A stretch of 64,000 bases of DNA from Paractinoplanes lichenicola (GTDB lineage: Bacteria; Actinomycetota; Actinomycetes; Mycobacteriales; Micromonosporaceae), in contig NZ_JAENHO010000001.1 in NCBI RefSeq assembly GCF_016785085.1, positions 930,001 through 994,000 on the forward strand, given 5' to 3'. The position numbers and the translations under genes were made by a program. Below the pieces are notes generated by a model. The model did not search any database and was not told where the DNA came from. It saw only the letters and a program-made list of their open reading frames with translations. Position 1 is the first letter of the stretch. Each line of letters starts with the position of its first letter. Below, one piece after another: positions 52,402 through 61,439 of the stretch.

Positions 52402-52974
52402 CGACCCGAGGTGCGTCGTCTGCGCGGCGGCGATGCCCGCGACCCCGAGGGCGGCCAGCAGGAGCAGCGCCGCGGTGCCCGGGCCGTCGAGTGCCCCGTC
52501 GGTGAGGACGGCGTGGCCGACACCCAGCAGGAGCGTCAGCGATCCGAAGAAGGCGTGCAGGATCCGGGTCGCCTGGGGTGCGTACGAGCTCCACCGCCGG
52601 ACGATGCCGAGGACGACCACGATCACCAGCGCCACCGTGGCCAGCACGGCCATCCGCGCCCTGGTCGGGCCGTCCGGGGAGATCGCGAACAGCACGTCCT
52701 CGGGGCTCAGCAGCCAGAGCGCCGCCACGTGGACCAGCACCAGGACGAGCGCTGCCAGCCCCAGTGCCAGGTGGCCGCGGAACGCCGCCGGCCGCGACCG
52801 GGCCAGCACCGCCAGCAGGGGCTGGAACGCGATCAGCACCGTGGCGACGGCGGCCGCGACGGCCGACACAACGAGCGCGGCCGGACCGGCGTCGAGGTGG
52901 GAGCTGGTCAACGCCAGCCACACCAGCCCGGCGACGGCGGCGCAGAGCAGGAGCGCGGCCGCTCGCGCCCTCAT
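52354..52974 (-). CDS. Ferric-reductase-like six-helix membrane protein
   Basis: The protein has 206 residues and six hydrophobic helices. Paired His positions typical of haem-binding transmembrane domains are visible (FRGHLALGLAALVLVLVHV, then ILHAFFGSLTLLLGVGHAVL). It probably carries b-haem across the membrane for electron transfer. ATG 52974 lies 7 bp after the stop of the dioxygenase-fold gene, so they are co-transcribed. The redox partner is not seen. Confidence 0.8.
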   Translation of the reverse strand: MRARAAALLLCAAVAGLVWLALTSSHLDAGPAALVVSAVAAAVATVLIAFQPLLAVLARSRPAAFRGHLALGLAALVLVLVHVAALWLLSPEDVLFAISPDGPTRARMAVLATVALVIVVVLGIVRRWSSYAPQATRILHAFFGSLTLLLGVGHAVLTDGALDGPGTAALLLLAALGVAGIAAAQTTHLGSSAPSSAPGEVDDPVG

Positions 52975-52981
52975 CGGCCGG

Positions 52982-53509
52982 TCACCTCGGCCGCAGGTTG
53001 AGGTCGATGGTGGCCGCGGTGTCGTCCAGGTCCACCACGTTCCGGATGAACACCGCCTCGTACGCGTCGTCGTCGTACCCGACATGGATGTTCGGCTCGC
53101 CGAACTGCGCCACCGTGGGAGCGGTCTCCACCCGGTATCGGCCCTGGGCATCGGTTCGTACGCTGGTCCGGTTGTCGCTCTCGCCGCCGGTGCGGGTGGC
53201 CAGCCAGACCTGGATGCGGACGTCCGGCAGCGGCCGGCAGTCCCCGGCCTGCCGGACCACGCCCTGAATGACGAATCCGTCGCCGAGGTCCTCGCCCGGC
53301 GGGGCATCCGGTATGTAGTTGTTGTCGCCGCCGGGGTTGGATCGGGTGGCCGGGCAGCCCTCGGCCGGAGCCGCCGTGGCGTTGCCGGGACGGCTGCCGA
53401 CATTCTGCGCGCCGGTGCCCGACAGGTCGCTGGCGAACAGTGCGACCCCGACGCCCGCGACTACGAGCACCATGAAGCCGACCAGCACAATCATCCTCGT
53501 ACGGTTCAT
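52982..53509 (-). CDS. Membrane-anchored intradiol-dioxygenase-fold protein
   Basis: The protein has 175 residues. One N-terminal helix (IVLVGFMVLVVAGVGVALF) is followed by a beta-sandwich resembling intradiol ring-cleavage dioxygenases (VVRQAGDCRPLPDVRIQVWL, then RTDAQGRYRVETAP, and HVGYDDDAYE). Only part of the usual Tyr/Tyr/His/His iron set is discernible, so catalysis is doubtful. It is first in an operon with a ferric-reductase-like protein. Confidence 0.75.
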   Translation of the reverse strand: MNRTRMIVLVGFMVLVVAGVGVALFASDLSGTGAQNVGSRPGNATAAPAEGCPATRSNPGGDNNYIPDAPPGEDLGDGFVIQGVVRQAGDCRPLPDVRIQVWLATRTGGESDNRTSVRTDAQGRYRVETAPTVAQFGEPNIHVGYDDDAYEAVFIRNVVDLDDTAATIDLNLRPR

Positions 53510-53520
53510 GCGCCCTCCCT

Positions 53521-54429
53521 CTAGCGGCCAGTCTCCAGGGCGGTCAGCCAGTAGTCGACCTCCGGGCCCTCCTCGACGCCGAACCGGGCGCTGGGCACGT
53601 AGAGCCGGTCGCCGGAGCGGGCGATCGCGGTCGGCACGTCGAAGTCGGCCGAGGTCAGCCGTCTGACGACGGTGCCGCGGGTGGCGAGCCGGTCGAGGGT
53701 GACCACGGCGACCGAGTTGTTGGCGTTCTCCACGACGTACAGGGTGCGGCCCTCGCGCAGCACCCCGTCGGGGTGGATGAACGCCTGCCCGCCGAGGTCG
53801 ACTTCGGTGGCCCGGCCCTCGTCCGTCACCCGGAAAAGCTCACCGGTGGTGGAGTTCACGATCAGCATCTCGCGGCCGTCGGGCGTGGTGGTGATGCCGT
53901 TGGCGTTGTACCCCAGCGTCTCCACCCATTCGCCGCTCAGCCGGATCCGCTCGACGCGCCCGTCGCGAACCCGATAGAGGGTGTCGTGCACCGAGTCCGT
54001 GAACACCGCTCCCCCGCTGGTCAGCAGCACATCGTTGATAAACGCGGGCTGCCCCTCGGGAACGAGCTGATACGAGGCGAGCACCGCGCCGGTCCGCAGG
54101 TCGACCAGCCGCGCGTCGCCGCTCACCCCGCCCGCGACCCACAACTGCTGCCGGCGGCTGTCGATCGTCAGCCCGAGCGACTGCGTCCCCGGACCCTGAC
54201 TGATCACCCTGCCCCGGCCCGTCCGCAGGTCGAGGGCGTAGATGTCGCCGTCGGCGCGGGAGCCCAGGTAGGCCGTGCCGTGCTGGATCGCGATGGACTC
54301 GGGCGGGAAGCCGTCGGGCAGGTCGATGTGGTGCCTGCCGCCGGCGGCCGCGGGAGTGAGCGAGGCGGTGGTGAGCAGGGCAGTCGTGGTGACGGTGCCG
54401 AGGACGACTCGGCGCAGCAGTGTCTTCAT
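53521..54429 (-). CDS. Secreted beta-propeller protein (SMP-30/gluconolactonase-like)
   Basis: The protein has 302 residues. A twin-Arg-like signal (KTLLRRVVLGTVTTTALL) cleaves near AAAGG. Six-blade propeller repeats follow, with alternating GxxAYLGSRADGDIYALDL, NDVLLTSGGAVFTDSVHDTL, YNANGITTTPDGREMLIVNS and HPDGVLREGRTLYVVENANN. The N-G-I/D-G pattern matches SMP-30-like metal sites. It may be an extracellular lactonase or a binding protein. It is upstream of, and on the same strand as, the dioxygenase-fold gene, 11 bp away. Confidence 0.83.
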   Translation of the reverse strand: MKTLLRRVVLGTVTTTALLTTASLTPAAAGGRHHIDLPDGFPPESIAIQHGTAYLGSRADGDIYALDLRTGRGRVISQGPGTQSLGLTIDSRRQQLWVAGGVSGDARLVDLRTGAVLASYQLVPEGQPAFINDVLLTSGGAVFTDSVHDTLYRVRDGRVERIRLSGEWVETLGYNANGITTTPDGREMLIVNSTTGELFRVTDEGRATEVDLGGQAFIHPDGVLREGRTLYVVENANNSVAVVTLDRLATRGTVVRRLTSADFDVPTAIARSGDRLYVPSARFGVEEGPEVDYWLTALETGR

Positions 54430-54570
54430 GACTGAACCTTGCCGAGCCGGCGGGCGGATCGCCGACGCGAATGGGGGATGATCGCTATGCGCGGGCCGCA
54501 TGACGACGGCGGCGGGGGCCGCGCGCAGGTCGGCGTTTCCGAAAGCGGTGATCGGGCATCACCGTCTCCC

Positions 54571-55005
54571 ATGGAGCCCCTGCGGATGCTCAGTCCGCCC
54601 GCGTCGATTTCCGTGCTGCTCACCTGGCATGTCGGGAACGACACGGACCTGCGGACTATTCGCGACGATATCCGGCGCTTCGTCGCACGAGAGCCGGGCA
54701 CGTCGACCGGCGTCGAGGGCACCAGGACGGCGCAGCACCTGGGGCTCGTGGCGACTGAGCTGGCCGGGAACGCCCTGCGTCACGGGCAACCACCGGTGGT
54801 CGTCCGGCTGTTGAGCGACGACGCCTGCTTCATCGTCGACGTCAGCGATCGCGCCGTCCGCGAGCTGCCGAGCCCGGCCCCGGCCCGTCAAGGCATCCGC
54901 GCCGGCGGGCGGGGCCTGCCGATCTGCCTGGCCCTGGCCGAGCAGGTCTGCTGGTATGCGAACGAGACCACCAAGCATGTGTGGGCGTCCTTCCCGCGGC
55001 GGTGA
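54571..55005 (+). CDS. RsbW-like anti-sigma factor (HATPase)
   Basis: The protein has about 144 residues from ATG 54571. LGLVATELAGNALRHGQPP (N-box) and IRAGGRGLPICLALAEQVCW (G-box) give a GHKL ATPase similar to the protein at 39818-40258. The start is uncertain: upstream in-frame ATGs exist at 54478 and 54487, but the alignment with the paralogue favours 54571. A STAS-domain antagonist follows within 40 bp, giving a complete partner-switch pair. Confidence 0.82.
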   Translation: MEPLRMLSPPASISVLLTWHVGNDTDLRTIRDDIRRFVAREPGTSTGVEGTRTAQHLGLVATELAGNALRHGQPPVVVRLLSDDACFIVDVSDRAVRELPSPAPARQGIRAGGRGLPICLALAEQVCWYANETTKHVWASFPRR

Positions 55006-55043
55006 GACGCTGTTGTCATACCCGGGTGGTAGACACTGCGGTT

Positions 55044-55364
55044 GTGACAACCCCACCATTCAGCCTCTCCCATCACGAGGCACCTCCCGGTGTCCTGCGG
55101 GTGAGCTTGACCGGCGACTTCGACATGAGCGTCGGCGACATCCTCATGCGCACGTTGCTCGAGGCGGCGCGCCGGCCGGGCGTCACAGCAGTGGTCGTGG
55201 ATCTCGAGCACACCCGCTTCATCGACTCGCACGTCGTGGCCGGCCTGGTCGCGGGCTATCAAGCCGCCACCGCGGCCCGGCGCGGCTTCACCGTCGTCAA
55301 CGGCCACGGCACCGTGCAGGAGGTTCTCGACATCACCGGGTTGTCCGAGGTGCTCTGCCGCTGA
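55044..55364 (+). CDS. STAS-domain anti-sigma factor antagonist
   Basis: The protein has 106 residues. VLRVSLTGDFDMSVGDILM opens a STAS fold, and VVVDLEHTRFIDSHVVAGLV places Ser in the phosphorylation loop (FIDSHVV). When dephosphorylated such proteins sequester the HATPase anti-sigma factor. A GTG at 55044 or 55026 could start it. It is coupled with the preceding HATPase gene. The cognate sigma factor is not in the window. Confidence 0.85.
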   Translation: MTTPPFSLSHHEAPPGVLRVSLTGDFDMSVGDILMRTLLEAARRPGVTAVVVDLEHTRFIDSHVVAGLVAGYQAATAARRGFTVVNGHGTVQEVLDITGLSEVLCR

Positions 55365-55392
55365 GACCGCCGGGGCGCGCCCGGCCGCGAGC

Positions 55393-56814
55393 TCAGGCTC
55401 GGACCAGGCTCAGGGCCCCCACGGACTTGGACTTCTTGGCCTCGTACATGGCCAGGTCGGCCCGGTTGATCAGGTCGTCGGTGGTGTCCGCGGGCCGCGC
55501 CCGGGCCGCGCCGACGCTGACGCCGATCCGCACCTGTTCGCCGGACGCGGTGAAGGGCCGGGCAGTCAGCTCGGCGATCCGCGCGGCCACCACGTCGACC
55601 GCGTCCGCGCCCCGGCAGATCAGGACGAACTCGTCACCGCCGAAGCGGCTCACCAGGTCGTCGTCGCGAACGCAGGTACGCAGCCGGTCGGCCACCGCGA
55701 TCAGCAGCTCGTCACCGGCGGCGTGGCCCAGGCGATCGTTCACGGGCTTGAAGCCGTCGAGGTCGCAGAACAACACGGCCACGTCCCGCGGACCTTCACT
55801 CAAGGCCTCCGTGAGCCGGTCCAAGCAGGCTCCCCGGTTGGCCAGGCCGGTCAGCCCGTCGCGGGTGGCCAGCCGGTGCAGCGCCCGCTCCGCATCGCGG
55901 CGCTGGGCGGCCAGCCGCGCGACCCGCACCATGACCAGCGGCACCAAGGCGGCCGAGGAGAGCGCGATGAGGACGCCGTCCGTAGGCTGGCCCAGGACTG
56001 CGCGGCCACCGCCGATCAGCGGGGTGAGCGCCAGCATCACCCCGAGAAAGGTCAGCCGGCCGGGGGTCAGGTCGTCGTTCGGAGCCCGGCCGGGCAGGGT
56101 CACCAGCGCCACCGAAGGGTGGACGGCGGCCGCGCCGACAAGGGCGTAGGCGGCCAGAAAAATATTGTTCGTCCAGTCGGGGCGGATGCTGTTCGCCTCG
56201 GTGACCAGCACGCCGGCCACGTTGCCGGCGAGGGTCAGCGCCACCCCGGCCGTGAAGAGCCGGATCGAGGCGGTGCGCCCGGCCGGGGAGACCAGCGAGA
56301 CCCGCAGCATCGCCCCGAGCGTGCCGGCGATCACGATGACCGTGACGAACGTGGACATCTGCCGGCCCACGGGAACGTCCTGCCGGGTGAAGGCGGGCAG
56401 CAGCACGGCGGACCAGAGCACGCCGCCCAGGGCCACCGCCGTGATCATCGAGTCGAGGACGCCGCCGACGTCGCCGCGGCCCTGGCGCCGGACGACGGCG
56501 ATCGAGGCACCGAGAAGCAGCGCGCCGCCGCCGGTGAAGAAGAGCTCGGCGACGCTTCCGTCACCGGTGACCCGGCCGCCCGTCGTGGCGATGACGATCC
56601 AGACGATGTTCCCGATGTTGTAGAGCGCCACCGAGGCCAGCATCAGCCACCACGGCGTACGGGCACCGGCCGGGGCCCGGCGCAGGGCCAGCACCACCGC
56701 GGGGACGCCCCCGAGGGTCACCGCCAGGAAGGGCCACTGCCGCAGGTCGTACGGCCACACCAGGTAGGTCGCCACCAGGATTCCGGCGACCGCGGTGTAG
56801 CAGCGCAGCAACAT
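55393..56814 (-). CDS. Membrane-bound diguanylate cyclase (GGDEF)
   Basis: The protein has 473 residues. Nine or ten N-terminal helices (~1-290) form an unclassified membrane sensor, followed by a GGDEF domain. It has LATRDGLTGLANRGACL, FCDLDGFKPVND, and the intact active-site GGDEF at 392-396 preceded by an RxxD inhibitory site (RDDD, five residues upstream). It should make c-di-GMP and be product-inhibited. c-di-GMP controls development in filamentous actinomycetes. ATG 56814 starts the first helix. Confidence 0.92.
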   Translation of the reverse strand: MLLRCYTAVAGILVATYLVWPYDLRQWPFLAVTLGGVPAVVLALRRAPAGARTPWWLMLASVALYNIGNIVWIVIATTGGRVTGDGSVAELFFTGGGALLLGASIAVVRRQGRGDVGGVLDSMITAVALGGVLWSAVLLPAFTRQDVPVGRQMSTFVTVIVIAGTLGAMLRVSLVSPAGRTASIRLFTAGVALTLAGNVAGVLVTEANSIRPDWTNNIFLAAYALVGAAAVHPSVALVTLPGRAPNDDLTPGRLTFLGVMLALTPLIGGGRAVLGQPTDGVLIALSSAALVPLVMVRVARLAAQRRDAERALHRLATRDGLTGLANRGACLDRLTEALSEGPRDVAVLFCDLDGFKPVNDRLGHAAGDELLIAVADRLRTCVRDDDLVSRFGGDEFVLICRGADAVDVVAARIAELTARPFTASGEQVRIGVSVGAARARPADTTDDLINRADLAMYEAKKSKSVGALSLVRA

Positions 56815-56979
56815 AGGCCCCGCATCGGCCCGCGCCCGACGTTCCTGAGCATTTTCGGCACTATTTCTTGTGGCCGGGGCCGGACCGCCGTCGTCACCGC
56901 GAGCAAGCGGGCCCACGGGGGCCGCCGCTTGCCACTACAGTGGACACTTCCGCATCCATTGCTGCCTACGGGGGCTTCC

Positions 56980-57798
56980 ATGGCGAGTTCGGACGCTGCG
57001 GCCAGGACGATCGACACGTCGGTGCCGCACCCGGCCCGGCGCTACGACTACTGGCTGGGCGGCAAGGACAACTTCGCCGCCGACCGGGAGTCAGCCGACG
57101 CCATCGAGGCTAAGTTCCCCGGGATGCGCGCCGGGATCCGCGCCAACCGCGCCGTGCTGCGCCGGATGACGACGTATCTGGCGGCCGAGGCCGGGCTGCG
57201 CCAGTTCCTCGACATCGGCACCGGGCTGCCCACCGCGGACAACACGCACGAGGTGGCCCAGCGGATCGACCCGCACAGCCGGGTGCTCTACGTCGACAAC
57301 GATCCCCTGGTCATGTCGCACGCGCGCGCCCTGCTGACCGGCAGCCCGCAAGGCGCCACCGACTACATCGAGGCCGACCTGCGCGACCCCCAGGCGATCC
57401 TGGACGCCGCCCGCGAACGGCAGGCGCTCGACCTCACCCGGCCCGTGGCGCTGATGCTGATCGCCGTGCTGCATTTCGTCCGGCCGGGCCACGGCGAGGC
57501 GCAGGCGATCGTCCGCACCCTGCTCGACGCGCTGCCCGCCGGCAGCTGTCTTGCCGTCACCCACTTCACCACCGACTTCATGCCGCCCGAGGAGAGGGTT
57601 CGCTATCAGGGGATGCTCGACTCGGGCATCAGCGACATCTGGCCGCGGGACCGGTCCGCCTTCACCGCCCTGTTCGACGGCCTGGAGCTCGTCGAGCCGG
57701 GCGTCGAGCTGATCAGCCGGTGGCGCCCCGACGCCGCCGGCGACGACACCGACCCCAGCCGGATCAGCATCTACGGCGCGGTCGGCCGCAAGCTCTGA
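56980..57798 (+). CDS. DUF574-type SAM-dependent methyltransferase
   Basis: The protein has 272 residues. PHPARRYDYWLGGKDNFAAD and RANRAVLRRMTTYLAAEAGL, then the SAM motif FLDIGTGLPTADNTHEVAQR, VLYVDNDPLVMSHARALL and HFVRPGHGEAQAIV, are hallmarks of the large actinobacterial family annotated as SAM-dependent methyltransferase DUF574. Substrates of the family are mostly unknown. GGGGG lies before ATG 56980. Confidence 0.93.
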   Translation: MASSDAAARTIDTSVPHPARRYDYWLGGKDNFAADRESADAIEAKFPGMRAGIRANRAVLRRMTTYLAAEAGLRQFLDIGTGLPTADNTHEVAQRIDPHSRVLYVDNDPLVMSHARALLTGSPQGATDYIEADLRDPQAILDAARERQALDLTRPVALMLIAVLHFVRPGHGEAQAIVRTLLDALPAGSCLAVTHFTTDFMPPEERVRYQGMLDSGISDIWPRDRSAFTALFDGLELVEPGVELISRWRPDAAGDDTDPSRISIYGAVGRKL

Positions 57799-57974
57799 CC
57801 TGTCAGCATGACGCGCCGTAACATTTTTTCATCGGCCGGTTTTGCCATTATCGGTCAATTCCAAGTTCCGCTTTATATTTGTACACTTGAATGTCTTAGG
57901 GCTTTCTGGAAACGTCTTCGACATCGATTGTTAACGCTCACGCGCTGCAGAGTCCGGTGCCCAGAGGAGTCCTT
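57799..57974 (+). promoter_or_regulatory. AT-rich promoter region of the alpha-galactosidase gene
   Basis: The stretch 57820-57935 is strikingly AT-rich for this genome (runs such as ATTTTTTC and TTTATATTTG). Near its right end GTTAACGCTCAC (57929-57940) resembles half of a LacI-family operator. No frame of note lies inside. AGAGGAGT precedes the GTG start. Confidence 0.55.
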
Positions 57975-59612
57975 GTGCCATTCAGCCGTCTCACCACCCT
58001 GCTCGCGGCCGCCCTGCTGCTGACCGGCACCACGTTCGTCGCCACCGCCTCACCGGCCCGGGCTCTGGACAACGGGGTCGGCCGCACGCCGCCGATGGGG
58101 TGGAACAGTTGGAACACGTTCTTCTGCAACATCAACGAGTCGCTGATCCGGGGAATGGCCGACAGCATCGTCAGCACCGGCATGCGTGAGGCCGGCTATC
58201 GGTACGTGGTGGTCGACGACTGCTGGATGAATCCGAACCGCGACTCGGGCGGCGACCTGCAAGCCGACCCGGCTCGCTTCCCCAGCGGCATGAAGGCGTT
58301 GGGCGACTATCTGCACGGCAAGGGCCTCAAGTTCGGCATCTATCAGGCGCCGCTGGACAAGACCTGCGCGCAGTACTTCGGCAGTTACCCGGGGGCGACC
58401 GGCAGCCAGGGGCACGAGACCCAGGACGCCCGGCAGTTCGCCGCCTGGGGTGTCGACTACCTGAAGTACGACTGGTGCTCCCCCACCGGCACCATCAACG
58501 AGCAGGTCACCACCTTCGCCAAGATGCGCGACGCGCTGGCCGCCACCGGGCGGCCGATCCTCTACAGCATCAACTCGAACAGCATCCACTCCAAGACCGG
58601 TCCGCAGCGCGACTGGGGCGATGTGGCCAACATCTGGCGGACCACCGAGGACATCCAGCTGGTATGGAAGACCGACCAGGTCAACGGCTATCCGATGGGC
58701 GTGCGGAACATCATCGACGTCAACGTGCCGCTGGCCGGGTACGCGAAGCCGGGTGGCTTCAACGACCCGGACATGATGGAGGTCGGCCGGGGCACGCTGA
58801 CCGACACCGAGCAGCGCTCCCACTTCGCGATGTGGGCCGTCATGGCCGCTCCGCTGATCGCCGGCAACGACATCCGGTCCATGTCCGCCGCCACCCGGAC
58901 GATCCTGACGAACCCCCGGCTCATCGCCGTCAACCAGGACGCCCTCGGCCGTCAGGGCGCCCAGGTCGCGGGCGACGCCAACCAGCGTGTGCTGGCCAAA
59001 CGCCTGTCCGGCGGCGACGTCGCCGTGGCCCTGTTCAACCAGAGCGACGCCACCCGGACGATCTCCACCACAGCGGCGGCGATCGGGAAGACCGGAGCCA
59101 CGTCGTACTCTCTCGTCGACGCCTGGACCGGCGCCACGACTGCCACGGGCGGCACGATCAGCGCGAGCGTGCCCGCCCACGGCACTGTCGTCTACCGGAT
59201 CAGCGGCGGCACCACCGGCGACCCGCAGACACCGGCCACGACCGGCCTGGTCAGCGCTTCCTCCGGGCGTTGCCTGGACGTGCCGAACAGCAACACCGCC
59301 AACGGCACCCAGCCGGTGATCTGGGACTGCACCAACGCCACGAACCAGCAGTGGACCGTCTCCGGTCAGACCCTGCGGGCACTGGGCAAGTGCCTCGACT
59401 CACCGACCGGCGCGACCGCCGGCACGAAGGTGCAGGTGTGGGACTGCAACGGTGGCAGCAACCAGCAGTGGACCTTCCAGGCCAACGGCACGGTCCGCAA
59501 CAATCAGTCCGGTCTCTGCCTGGACGTCAGCAACAATCAGACCGCCAACGGCACCCTGACCCTGCTGTGGACCTGCACCGGTGCCGCCAACCAGCAGTGG
59601 AGCCGGCGATGA
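57975..59612 (+). CDS. Secreted GH27 alpha-galactosidase with ricin-type (CBM13) domain
   Basis: The protein has 545 residues: signal peptide (~32, ARALDNG), then a GH27 barrel. It has TPPMGWNSWNTFFCNINE, VVDDCWM, nucleophile Asp166 in YLKYDWC and the acid/base motif GGFNDPDMMEVG. A beta-domain follows to ~405, then a ricin-type trefoil (~415-545) with three QxW-type repeats (NATNQQWTV, GSNQQWTF, AANQQWSRR). It removes terminal alpha-galactose, or beta-arabinopyranose in some members, from plant polysaccharides. It starts at GTG 57975 after AGAGGAGT. Confidence 0.94.
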   Translation: MPFSRLTTLLAAALLLTGTTFVATASPARALDNGVGRTPPMGWNSWNTFFCNINESLIRGMADSIVSTGMREAGYRYVVVDDCWMNPNRDSGGDLQADPARFPSGMKALGDYLHGKGLKFGIYQAPLDKTCAQYFGSYPGATGSQGHETQDARQFAAWGVDYLKYDWCSPTGTINEQVTTFAKMRDALAATGRPILYSINSNSIHSKTGPQRDWGDVANIWRTTEDIQLVWKTDQVNGYPMGVRNIIDVNVPLAGYAKPGGFNDPDMMEVGRGTLTDTEQRSHFAMWAVMAAPLIAGNDIRSMSAATRTILTNPRLIAVNQDALGRQGAQVAGDANQRVLAKRLSGGDVAVALFNQSDATRTISTTAAAIGKTGATSYSLVDAWTGATTATGGTISASVPAHGTVVYRISGGTTGDPQTPATTGLVSASSGRCLDVPNSNTANGTQPVIWDCTNATNQQWTVSGQTLRALGKCLDSPTGATAGTKVQVWDCNGGSNQQWTFQANGTVRNNQSGLCLDVSNNQTANGTLTLLWTCTGAANQQWSRR

Positions 59613-59637
59613 GAGCCCGGACCGGACCGCCCGCGGC

Positions 59638-59913
59638 TCAGGGGTGCTGGTGGTCGACAATGGCGGCGGCCACGGCTCGCAGCTGACCCGGGTCCGGCTC
59701 GAAGGCGGCGGCGATGTCCGGGTGCAGCCCGTCCTTCGTCTCCTCCAGCAGCTCCTGCGCCACCTCGGTGACACTTTCACCGGCGTAGTGGTCCTCGACG
59801 GCGTGCGTGGCGTGCTGCAGAGCCGAGGTGAGCTGTGACTCCAGAGGCCCCTGCAGCTTGGTGGCGACCGGACCGAGGTCGGCGGGGTTCAGCTTGACGC
59901 GCGGGCTGTTCAT
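59638..59913 (-). CDS. Small acidic protein of unknown function
   Basis: The protein has 91 residues. SPRVKLNPADLGPVATKLQG, then an amphipathic helical middle (TSALQHATHAVEDHY, VTEVAQELLEETKDGL), and DIAAAFEPDPGQLRAVAAAI. No signal peptide, no cysteine. ATG 59913 follows CTGGAGACGAC. It is helical, perhaps a small regulator or structural protein; I do not recognise it. Confidence 0.75.
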   Translation of the reverse strand: MNSPRVKLNPADLGPVATKLQGPLESQLTSALQHATHAVEDHYAGESVTEVAQELLEETKDGLHPDIAAAFEPDPGQLRAVAAAIVDHQHP

Positions 59914-60023
59914 GTCGTCTCCAGAGCGAGTGTCCGGGATGGCCGGGCGGCTTATGCCCACTCGGGTCGCCGCGCAATCCCACCGACCGGTACGACAGCG
60001 GACGCATGGGCGCCGATGACGGC

Positions 60024-61403
60024 TCACCAGCCTCGTTCGGCCGCGGTGACCTCGTGGGCGGCGATCGCGGTGCGCAGGTCGGCGTGGTCCGTGTGGGTCT
60101 GCCGGGCGTAGGCGCGGGCGAAGCGGAGGATGCCCTCCCGGAAGGCGCTGCCCTTGCCGATGTAGGCGGCGATCGCGGCGGGCTCGCCGCTGCGGGCGTG
60201 CGACTTGGCCAGCGCGTGCCCGCAGGCCGCGGCGAACTGGGGCAGATAGCCCGCGATCTGCTTCCCGGTGGGAATGATCTTCATGTCGCGGAACTGGCGG
60301 ACGTAGTAGTCGTAGCCGTCGATGCGCATGTGGCCGAGGAAGATGTCGCTGGCCGACTGCATGAGGCGCTGGCCGACGACGACCCGCTCGCCGTGGTTGG
60401 TGAACTCGCTGGGGCCCAGGAACTCCTCGTAGACCGCCGCCGTCGCCTGCTTGGCCTGGGAGAACACCGGCTGCCGGCCGCTGTCGCCCGCGAGCAGGTG
60501 CAACCAGACGCGCATGCCGACGCTGCCCACCCCCACGATCTGCCGTACGGAATCCACGCGCTCGAACCGGTTGACGAGCCGGCGCAGGTGCGGCGAGATC
60601 GACGCCAGGTAGGTGTCGTAGAGCTGCTCGGCGGCCCGGGCCCGCTGGTCGTGGGTCATGCCGTCGTCGAAGCGCTTCATCGGGTCAAGCGAGATGCGGG
60701 GCCGCCCGCCCTCCTCGGTGACGAGTTGCCGGGCCGCCCCGTGATGGGTCCGCTTCCTCGACTGCTTCGCGATGTCGCGCGCGGCGGCCTCGGCGAACTG
60801 GGAGGTCAGGCGGCGCAACGGCACATCCGAGGTGATCCGGTCGTACCAGACGTCGAGCTCGCCCAGGCTCGCGTACCTCCGCATCGCCGTACGGTAGGTG
60901 TCGATCGCCGCGGCGGCCGCGTCCTCGGCGCACGCGTTCCCGAGCCGCTCCGCCTCCGCGAGCACGTAGACGCTGGTCGCGAGCCGCTTCAGGTCCCACT
61001 CGAACGGGCCCGGCAACGTCTCGTCGAAGTCGCGGGCGTCGAAGAGCAGCTGCCGCTCGGGCGAGGCCCACAGCCCGAAGTTGAGAATGTGGGCGTCGCC
61101 GCACATCTGCACCGTCAGACCCGAGTGCGGGGCCGCCGCGAGGTCGGCGGCCATCACGGCGGCGGCGCCGCGCAGGTAGGCCCAGGGCGAGGACGCCATC
61201 CGGGCATATCGCAGCGGCAGCAGCGCGGGATCGCGTACGGCTTCCTGCGCCCGCAGCCGATCGAGGGCCCGCACCTGCCGGACGCCGGGATCCCAGACCG
61301 CCGCCGCCCGGCGTGGGGCGCGCTTACGAGCCCGCAGCCCGTCACGGGAATCGGCGGCGACACTCTCGGACGCGCGCACCCGGACAACCGACTCGCTAGT
61401 CAT
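60024..61403 (-). CDS. DUF2252 domain-containing protein
   Basis: The protein has 459 residues. FYRGAAAVMAADLA-like (here YLRGAAAVMAADLA), QMCGDAHILNFGLW, FDARDFDETLPGPFEWDLKR and VGVGSVGMRVW identify DUF2252, related to aminoglycoside phosphotransferase-like kinases. GDAHxxNFG and DFDE match the catalytic and metal-binding positions of that fold. Substrate is unknown. The ATG at 61403 sits 8 bases from a -10 element, so the mRNA should be leaderless. Confidence 0.9.
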   Translation of the reverse strand: MTSESVVRVRASESVAADSRDGLRARKRAPRRAAAVWDPGVRQVRALDRLRAQEAVRDPALLPLRYARMASSPWAYLRGAAAVMAADLAAAPHSGLTVQMCGDAHILNFGLWASPERQLLFDARDFDETLPGPFEWDLKRLATSVYVLAEAERLGNACAEDAAAAAIDTYRTAMRRYASLGELDVWYDRITSDVPLRRLTSQFAEAAARDIAKQSRKRTHHGAARQLVTEEGGRPRISLDPMKRFDDGMTHDQRARAAEQLYDTYLASISPHLRRLVNRFERVDSVRQIVGVGSVGMRVWLHLLAGDSGRQPVFSQAKQATAAVYEEFLGPSEFTNHGERVVVGQRLMQSASDIFLGHMRIDGYDYYVRQFRDMKIIPTGKQIAGYLPQFAAACGHALAKSHARSGEPAAIAAYIGKGSAFREGILRFARAYARQTHTDHADLRTAIAAHEVTAAERGW

Positions 61404-61410
61404 GCCTCAG

Positions 61411-61439
61411 TGAAGACCGTGTTCTCGGAACAGGGTCAA
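61411..61439 (-). promoter_or_regulatory. Promoter with palindromic spacer upstream of the DUF2252 gene
   Basis: On the minus strand TTGACC, 17 bases including TGTTCCGAGAACA, then TCTTCA. It is nearly identical to the element at 19382-19410 although 42 kb away. The -35 overlaps the SDR stop codon. Confidence 0.65.
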
